Positions 56,721 to 64,000 of a stretch of DNA of 64,000 nt are shown here, piece after piece; the first letter of the stretch is position 1, and every line of letters begins with the position of its first letter. Position numbers and translations under genes: made by a program. Origin of the DNA: Epiperipatus broadwayi (taxonomy: Eukaryota > Onychophora > Udeonychophora > Euonychophora > Peripatidae); contig JAQFVV010006208.1 of NCBI GenBank assembly GCA_028023455.1, positions 6,056,963 to 6,120,962 on the forward strand. The letters are read 5' to 3'. The notes below the pieces were generated by a model. It had not been told where the DNA came from. It saw only the letters and a list, made by a program, of their open reading frames with translations, and ran no database searches.

Positions 56721-59400
56721 ATCACATATATATTGCAATCATATGAAGTAACTAGGGATAAACATGGGGTAATGGAAAATTGGAAAAACATCAATCATCA
56801 TCAAATAAACAAAATATAAAAGTAAATATAAAAAGATTGTGCATGAGAGATTAGCACAGTGCTAACTATAAATTTTTTATCATTGCACGAAAGTAATAAT
56901 CATTCATCATCATGAATGATCAATAGTAAAAATAAATCAACATTCAATCTTGTAACTGGATTTGAAATGTGTCTACTATAGACCAGGCTAATTATTTAGT
57001 TCTTGACGGCTTGGGGCAGATTATTTAAACAATAATCTGGGTGCATAAACTTAAGTGTTAATCCATAAAAATATACCAATTAAAAAATACTGCTGGGTTG
57101 CTCTGGCCAGTTAATACCATTAATGTACTAGCCAACTATCTAAATAATTAAAATGTAATGTAATGCATGAACTTTAAAGGACTTTCCCTTTGCGCCAATC
57201 AGGATCATCATCATTTGGATGTCAATATCACTAAACATAAACCCCTTTTATATAAAAGACTATTATGCATGAATCCAGCTTGGAGAGCAAATGATCTATA
57301 ATTGTTATTATGATAAAGATATAAAATACAAACATATAATATTTTAAAACTATTTAGGATTGGGTAAATTGATGGAATAACTTTAACACATGAAATATCA
57401 ATTTATTAATAACAATTAAATTTAAAATGAAATTAAGGTCAGTTGAATACAGCTATACGTATAAATTAAGGCTTCTGATTTTGAATACCAAAAAGAAATC
57501 AACTATTCCATTGTAATTTACATGTATGTCCGAATAGGTTTACATAAAATACCTATATTTCAGCACACAGACATGCCTCTATAATATATGATTATATTTG
57601 AATTGTCATAAACAAATAATAAAAATGGGATTAATTTTAACATATATGTGTCTACCTGATAGGCATTTATATAAGCTCAGAGATGTGCTGTAACATATGG
57701 AAGCTGTCATATAACAATAAAATAAGATAACATTTTACTGATACATAAATAATGACTGTTTTCACATATATATGTCGGAATCCATGGAAAGGTGTCTGAC
57801 ATTTATATCATATGATATTTTAATTTGTCAAAATAATAATTAAAAATATATTTTTCACAATTAATTCAATATATAAAATTCACACATATATAAGCACTCA
57901 GATGTGCTGTATAATTTAAAAATTAACATGTTCCAATTGTCATAGACTTTTACAAAAATTCAATTTATTTTTAAACACATAAATGCACATGTATGTATGT
58001 ATATAATTTTAAAAAAATAGATAGCCTGAATTACAGCTATTAATTAGTTTTTTTTTTTTTTATGGTAAATAAGTTTTTTAAAAAAATACCTTTTTGACAG
58101 TTCATAAAAGTTTTTCTTCTATTTTTCTTTTTTAGGTTATTCTTAATTAATTATAAATGTCTTTAAAAATATTCCAGCAAGTTCTTTTATTCAATATAGA
58201 AAGATTTTTAGAGTTTTCCCTTTTTAATAAACTATATTGGAAACACATCTTACTTTTAACTAAATAAATTGTAATTTAAATATTACAAATGCCATTTTTA
58301 GTTAAATAACTCACTGGCTGTACTTTATATATATGATGTAGTATCTTTATCTCTGCTTCTCTGCATATAGATAAACAGTATATACATAAACTACTTTGAC
58401 AATCCAATGGAATCTCTGAATAAGCTGGTCCCTTCTAAATAGTAGACTGGTTTGTTGTCATCTTCAGGAAAGGTATAATCCAGTAATTGTTGACCCACAG
58501 TAAACTCCCTTCAGTTTCTAGGTAATCTAATACACACATATATACAGGCTATAAACCACATGTAAATGCAAACTATACCACTGCAAACTAGTAGCAGCAG
58601 CTGAAATTGTACTGTCTTACCTTCAGTTATATCTTCATAGTAACTTTACTACTGTAAATACACTAAAACTCCCCTAATCTTTTTTAACCTTTTTATAGTC
58701 AGGGTGGGAATGAAACCACAGTAATTGAGATCAAGTTTTTTTCATCTTGATTGAAAAAAGTTACTCTTTTTAATTTACCTTAATCTTTTCAAAACAACTT
58801 TGTATGATTTTAGCACAATATGTTATAGAGGCTTTAATTTAAGTAAATTTCTAATCAAAATATAGTAAAATTTTATAATTACTAGTATAGCTAAAATATG
58901 CTTGTTTTAATTTCAAAATCAGAATTAATAAAGTATTAATCAGATCTTTTTAAATGTTTAATTTATAAAAAAAATTTAAAATTCAAAATTATTTAATTCT
59001 TAACTGTCATTCCAATGTAAATATTCAAAATATTTTTGTCGGTGTTTATATCTACTTTTCCTTTAACTTTATATATAAATACATGCACCAACACTACTAT
59101 GTTTTTGTATATCTTAATACACATAACCATTTCATTATATATAATACTGTTTTTTTTATTAATATCAAGTGATTTCTTTAATACAGCATGTGTAAGGACT
59201 AATCCAGGACAAAGAATTCTCTAACAACTCCTTACAGAAAAATCGCAAAGAAAAAGACAGCAATTATCTAGATTGTTAATTAACAAGTAGTGAAGATTTG
59301 AGTTGTTTTCTATTTTTTTACGCTTTATCTAAGGATAGCTAGATAATCTATTTACCAATTAATGTTGAATTGCTAGTTAGATTAACTGTGAACCAACTGA
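56721..59400. other. AT-rich DNA, nothing recognised
   Basis: No gene, domain or bounded repeat supported in this 2.7-kb stretch. Confidence 0.45.
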
Positions 59401-59408
59401 CTAAAATA

Positions 59409-59541
59409 AACTCTTAAGTTTCTTTAAAAAAGTATTTGGCTTGGATTTGAACCTAGGTTAATGCAGAGATGATCTAGTACCAAGCTTATAACCTAGGGTT
59501 CGAATCCAAGCCAAATACTTTTTTAAAGAGACTTAAGAGTT
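59409..59541. repeat. Large hairpin with a B-box-like centre
   Basis: Arms 59409-59460 and 59489-59541 are about 52 bp inverted repeats (ACTCTTAAG ... CCTAGGTTA). The right arm holds CCTAGGGTTCGAATCCAAG, a strong B-box match (GGTTCGAATCC). Probably a tRNA-derived repeat duplicated in inverted form. No full tRNA can be folded. Confidence 0.6.
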
Positions 59542-60180
59542 AATTTTAAAAGGTACAGTTTTTAAAGCTTGCTCCAGGCTACAAAATTGATCAGTACAGA
59601 CATATCCTTCCTAATCTTACTATAATTTAATGTAATAACAGTAAGATGAGTTTCATCATACCTTTTAACTTTTTTAAAAAATGCAATAATTGTTAAATAA
59701 TAATAAAAAAATCTATTAAAGACAATCTATGCAGGATGTTCTGCATATTTGATAGACATTAAAATTTAATTAAAATTGAGTTCATTTTTAAAAATCTTTT
59801 TAAACTATTTTTGTTCTAATTTGAAATTAAAAAAAAAAGAAAGAAGCATGATTTATACGTCAAAGCAAATTAAAATGTTGAAATGTATATCTTATTTCAC
59901 TTTTTTTTTTAGTTTGATGATAAAGATTATATATTTTTCCTTTTTAAAACTTATGATGAATTTACAAATTTCATAGTATATTTAGATATGTTTATGAATA
60001 TGCGTATCCTAAAACGTTGGTTAATTTTTGAAAAAAATTAAAACATATAATAAATTAATAAACCTATTATTAATTAAGCAATGCAATAAAAAGAAATACA
60101 TATATAATTGGAAAATAGACATTATCTTAATGTCAAGTTTTTTTATATATTTTTTATCAATACATCTCTCATCTCAACTC
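59542..60180. other. AT-rich DNA, nothing recognised
   Basis: No gene or bounded repeat supported. Confidence 0.35.
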
Positions 60181-60247
60181 ACCATATTGTAATATTGTAA
60201 TAATCTATGCTCAGAAATGCAGACTACCCTTTCTTATTATGCAAGTA

Positions 60248-60708
60248 AAACAGGCAAAACTCTCCATACAGTAGTGCCACTCAGTGCAAGCCAGAGTAAT
60301 CGATGGATGCCAAAAAGCTTGTGCATAAAATCCCTACCTAGTGGCTACTCATCCAATATCCCCAGACTAGTTTCTAGCTTGTGGTTTTCATCAGTGAGGG
60401 GCCTTGGATCTGAAAGTACTGCACCTAGATATTAGGATCTAATCCAATACTCCAGCAGCCATCTTTTATCTCTACATAACTACAAAAGTATGAGCCTAAA
60501 GTTAAAAACACAATAAAATTTTCAATGCAAGCTCATTAGCTTACATAATCATATACATCTGAATTAAGTTCAGTACCCATACATTTTGGTATCTTTAATT
60601 CTTTAATAACCACAGTGTTAAACCACTAAACTTCACATAATCACCATTTCTTATGCTTGCTCACAACTGTTATTAAAATAGGCAAAACTTAATGGTGATC
60701 ATGTGATG
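60248..60708 (-). mobile_element. R3 repeat, single complete copy with TSD
   Basis: About 461 bp, bounded by TTATTATGCAAGTA (60234-60247) and TTATTATGTAAGTA (60709-60722). Minus-strand ribozyme-like block (about 60360-60402): CCTCA/TGGGG stem I with a G-U, CTGATGA, GAAA, palindromic ACTAGT; the stem II region is AAACCACAAGCTA. All core bases are intact, so this is the best-preserved R3 motif. The right end has a second partial AAATAGGCAAAACTT start, meaning the insertion is slightly longer than one monomer. Confidence 0.7.
60360..60402 (-). ncRNA. Hammerhead-like ribozyme motif (R3), intact core
   Basis: Stem I CCTCA/TGGGG (five pairs, one G-U), CTGATGA, GAAA and helix III ACTAGT, with C17 before the expected cut. 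Stem II is weak (AGC-type pairs are missing one base here). Such minimal hammerheads are usually proposed to act as dimers through the palindrome. Confidence 0.5.
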
Positions 60709-61209
60709 TTATTATGTAAGTATTGTGAAAACAACCTTCATTCATCATATGTGATGACTGCTATGAATATCTGAATCTCCATAAACACTAATATTTTTCT
60801 ATTTCACTTTTCATTGCATCTCCCATTTCAATTCTACCATATTGCAATAATTTATGCTCAGAAACCCAGACTACTCTCTTATTATGCAAGTATTGTTCCA
60901 ACAACCTTCATTCATCACTTGTTATTCATCAACAATATAATAAAAGCAGATAGAAAACAGTCCTTATCTTGTGTGAGAGTGATGTAGTGAAAATTACACT
61001 ACAGAAATATTATCCTTTACATTGTTTAGTTTTTACTTCATCTCCACCATATTGTAATTATTTGCTATTACAGAAACTCAAGAATTACTTTATTTCATTA
61101 TGCATGTATTTCATGAACAACCTTCACTTGTCAGTTAGGGTAGAGATATTTATGAACATGTTGGCAATTCAAGATTACATTACATATATTATTTTTTTAA
61201 CATGAATTC

Positions 61210-61985
61210 TAATATTGTAATGAACAAAAATGGAGATTATCAAAAAACCCCTCCTGATTAAGTTAAAGGAACAATTTAGTTTAAATCATTGCTATTGGGT
61301 GGTACAGAAGAATCGCAATTCGCTAATAAATTTTCAAACATGGTCAAAATGATCAATCGTAATCAAATTATTCTGCTAATACAATCCAAAACACAGATCA
61401 GTCAAATTAAAATATGAATTTATCCTATGTGATAGAATATCTTACTCAAGATTTTTGGTTTAATTTTCACTATCTAAAATAAAAACATATTCAGTTCATG
61501 TGAATGACATTGTACTAATGTCTTATTTGGGTGCTCAAATGCTAAATGTCTTCCTGAATGATTAACACCATGTCACTATAGCAAAGAATACTACCAAACA
61601 ACCAATGTTCCATGAAAAGAAATGTAAAAACGAAATCCCATATAGAAATAGAACTGGATAAACATTAGAAAAATTGAATGTTGCTATGTAAATCCTTCTA
61701 TGGAGATTTTTCAATCTTTTGATAGCTATTTCATCTTTTAAAAGGTGTCACATGATCTGGGTGATCTAAGGCTCTCTTTCAAATCAAATATCATTATGAA
61801 AATAAACTTATGAAGGGATTTCTTCCTTTCTAAAAGTTAACAAAGGAAAAATCAAGAGAAATGATTATGATGCCAAAAAATAACTTCATCAAATATGTTA
61901 TCATGAATTAAACCAAAAGGCAAATAGTTTCAATAAAATACCTAGACAGAGTTATTATAAATTTATTTAAATGCACATTAATTAC
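61210..61985. other. AT-rich DNA, nothing recognised
   Basis: No gene or bounded repeat supported. Confidence 0.35.
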
Positions 61986-61989
61986 GTAA

Positions 61990-62327
61990 GTAATATTTAC
62001 TAAGGCTGTAAACCTCAAGAATATGCATGTGACAATGTGAAGGTAGGGACCTCTATATGTCTTAACCACAAGCTTATGCTTTGGAAGATTTCGTGAGTAC
62101 TAATGCGTAATAGGAATTGTGGACTTAATCGGTGACATATTGGATAGTTTCACACTTTTAGATCTAACTGCTTCAGCTTCACCTATTCATATAGAAAGTA
62201 GGTTGAAGTAAAGAAGGTTCCCCTCTTTTTTTCCAAAGTGTAAGCTTGTGGTTAAGACCTGTAGAGGTCCCTACCTTCACATTTTCATGCGCATATTCTT
62301 GAGGTTTACAGTCTTAGTAAATATTAC
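61990..62327. mobile_element. Terminal-inverted-repeat element (R6), copy 2
   Basis: Same termini (GTAATATTTACTAAGG) and the same internal blocks (AATAGGAATTGTGGACTTAAT, CAGCTTCACCTATTCATAT) as 9727-10207, inverted relative to that copy. Arms about 80-88 bp; internal part about 170 bp. The outer ATAAATTTATTTAAATGCAC flank is also shared. Confidence 0.65.
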
Positions 62328-62795
62328 TAGACAGGGTTAGTAATGAAATGTGATCAAGATTTTTAGCAAATTATACAATAAGCATAAAAGATATAAATAA
62401 ATACAATAACTCACAAACAGATTTAATATAGTCAAGAAGAAAAACTCGTACCCTATAGAAAATCACAAGTGGGTATTAAAACATCAAAGACTTTAGCAAT
62501 GAAAAACATATCATTGAAATAAGTGCCATGTAAATATCAATTTGAACTAATTCCAAATATTGCTACACTACTACATTTAATTATTTAAGTGTCAGTCACA
62601 TTAAAAATGTAGTCATAATTAGAAGGTTTCATTAAGAAATTTATTTCTGAGATACAAAAAAACAAATAAGGCAAAAATTATGATGAAAATTATATTAATG
62701 TAGGATTAAATAAAAGAAATAGATGTAGACATTGCACACACACACATATATATAATATAAATAAAATGTCTATTAATTGAAAGAATAAAAATAAT
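62328..62795. other. AT-rich DNA, nothing recognised
   Basis: A short CA/TA repeat lies at 62738-62757. Confidence 0.35.
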
Positions 62796-62802
62796 AAATA
62801 TA

Positions 62803-62953
62803 ATTAGCTATTATATACAGTCTTTTCAATCCACAGAAGTACTTTCGGTTAATTCCTGAACCCTCCACCACCGCTTTTAAGTTTAACAGCAGTTGAGGAG
62901 GGCTAAGTGAAAATACTTCTGCAAATTGAAAAGACTGTATATAATAGTTAATT
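62803..62953. repeat. Inverted repeat, 40-bp arms
   Basis: ATTATATACAGTCTTTTCAAT (arm near 62811) and its complement near 62928 flank about 70 bp with a proline-codon-rich, less AT-rich centre. No ORF of note; function unknown. Confidence 0.5.
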
Positions 62954-62984
62954 ACCATTATATTAATTATTTTATTGTTATATA

Positions 62985-63190
62985 TATTACTCTGAAGATT
63001 TTTCTGATATTTTTCAATTTTATATGTTTTTTCTATTAGTGAAACTTTAACATGGCTATAAATCATTGTATGAAGCAATTCTATAACCAGTTTTATAACA
63101 TCCTATTCATCACCCTGTTGAAGGCTTGTGAGATCAAAACAAAATATCACTATATTTTTAATTAAAATCATGAACATATGAACATGCAAA
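62985..63190 (+). mobile_element. Penelope-type flank fragment (as at 56.5 kb)
   Basis: ACTCTGAAGATTTTTCTGA and the ATCCTATTCATCACCC block match 56510-56710 in the same order. The coding part is absent. Confidence 0.45.
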
Positions 63191-63249
63191 ATATATCATT
63201 TATATCTGTAACCTATGAAAATCTTTATATCAACATATGTTATCATTAT

Positions 63250-63645
63250 CATTTTCACCCATTATCAATCTATGGCAGGATGAAGGTCTCTCCAAGTTCA
63301 ACCTATATTTTCTTATCTCTAGCCTCTCTTTCCCATATCACCCCAGGATACTTCCTTATTTTATCCATCAATCCCACGTGATTTTTTTCTAGGTCTTTTA
63401 CAATCTCTTGGAATCCAGTTTAAGATTTCAACTTGTCCATCTATTATTATCTCTTCTAGCAATATATCAGCTCAACTCCATTTTAGTCTCTTAATTCTTT
63501 CAGTGATGTGAATAACATCTATTTGTTCTCTTACCCATGTATTTTGTTTTTGATCTCATTTTGTTACTCCTCACATGCACCTCTCTATACTCCTTTGAGT
63601 GGTTTGAAGTATCTGTATTGCTCTTTTGCTAAGTGTCTAAGTGGT
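63250..63645 (-). pseudogene. RTE-like non-LTR retrotransposon, 3' fragment (copy 3)
   Basis: Minus-strand match to the C-terminal end of copies 1 and 2 (the WAGHIARR, KR-rich and WIPRDCKR-like segments, now broken by stops), running from the region of the AIHRLQTT block (63640) to the terminal region at 63255. 5'-truncated. Confidence 0.75.
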
Positions 63646-64000
63646 AAAACACATTTATTAAATTTATACATATATATAAATTAAAAGCCAGTAAACAGAC
63701 AAGTCCAATATCAAAAACAATCAACAATTTCAAATTGTTGTCAAGGCAACCTCAGGACAAAAGTATTATGTATTTGGATTTAATTATTACAAGGGAACTA
63801 TTGCAAAAATGTGGATATATAAATTGTAAATCAAGAGTAACAATTATGCATAAGATAACAAGTTTTAGATCTTTTTTGTTTCATAATAAAAAATTATGTC
63901 ATTACCAGTATGATAAATTGATGTATGTGTGTGTGTGCATGTGTGTAATAATTAAAATGATTGTTCTGAAGAAATATACTTAATACAAACTAGAGATGAG
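63646..64000. other. AT-rich DNA, short repeat block
   Basis: TTGTTGTCAAGGCAACCTCAG near 63737 is the inverse of a block near 32856. A short TG repeat lies at 63925-63945. No gene recognised. Confidence 0.35.

Larger units (their letters stand above)
60183..61200 (+). repeat. Tandem repeat of about 205-bp units, first unit split by an R3 insertion
   Basis: Units start ACCATATTGTAATA.. at 60181, ACCATATTGCAATAAT at 60838 and ACCATATTGTAATTATT near 61044; each carries CAACCTTCATTCATC-type sequence about 70 bp on. The first unit is interrupted by the R3 element (60248-60708). Confidence 0.6.

Noticed and set aside
62985-63060. Hammerhead in the Penelope-type flank (CTGAAGATTTTTCTGA ... GTGAAAC)
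   Set aside because: The stretch between the two boxes is too long and does not form a clear stem II.

Overview
This is a 64-kb, strongly AT-rich window of an animal nuclear genome. It has a spliceosomal exon, no operons, tRNA-derived SINEs, non-LTR retrotransposons, Penelope-like elements and a Ty3/Gypsy LTR element. The only recognisable host gene is the last exon of a myosin light chain kinase (3592-4098, + strand), which points to an invertebrate metazoan. The exact clade (arthropod/chelicerate, mollusc or other) cannot be fixed from sequence alone. Nearly everything else is repeats and unannotated AT-rich DNA.

Layout. 1-4.5 kb: final intron, terminal exon and 3' UTR of the MLCK gene; the intron holds three short tRNA-SINEs and a tandem pair of ribozyme-bearing repeats. 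5.8-22.3 kb: a dense field of short repeat families, many as inverted or tandem pairs, plus a 3' LINE fragment with a target-site duplication (TSD) at 10.4-11.0 kb. 22.7-25.6 kb: a decayed RTE-like LINE with endonuclease and RT. 26.7-36 kb: mostly AT-rich DNA with an inverted repeat, a large TTA/CTT microsatellite, tandem repeats, a fold-back element and a possible retrocopy. 36.6-40.7 kb: an APE-type LINE interrupted by a second LINE on the opposite strand. 41.3-43.0 kb: a decayed Penelope-like element with RT and GIY-YIG remnants. 43.9-44.8 kb: a 930-bp palindrome. 44.8-46.2 kb: a second RTE-like copy. 49.15-55.96 kb: a Ty3/Gypsy element with two almost identical 1.44-kb LTRs, little gag, and a broken pol. 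56.0-56.7 kb: a second Penelope fragment. 60.2-61.2 kb: tandem repeats with a ribozyme-like insertion. 63.25-63.65 kb: a third RTE fragment.

The most interesting system is a set of repeat families carrying hammerhead-ribozyme (HHR) motifs. I call them R1 to R4. R1 has a canonical type I hammerhead: CTGATGA, a paired stem II, GAAA, a short palindromic helix III and a 5-bp stem I. One copy has a compensatory stem I change. R3 has a minimal hammerhead with a palindromic ACTAGT-like helix III. R2 (the repeat next to the Penelope ORF) and R4 have related but less canonical motifs. R1 and R3 occur head-to-tail with periods of about 440-473 bp, so a transcript could be cut into monomers. Copies tend to be truncated at or beside the ribozyme, and most families carry tRNA-like A/B boxes. 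With Penelope-type RT remnants in the same window, this looks like a retrozyme- or SINE-like system probably mobilised by Penelope enzymes. The folds are read by eye; none has been tested here.
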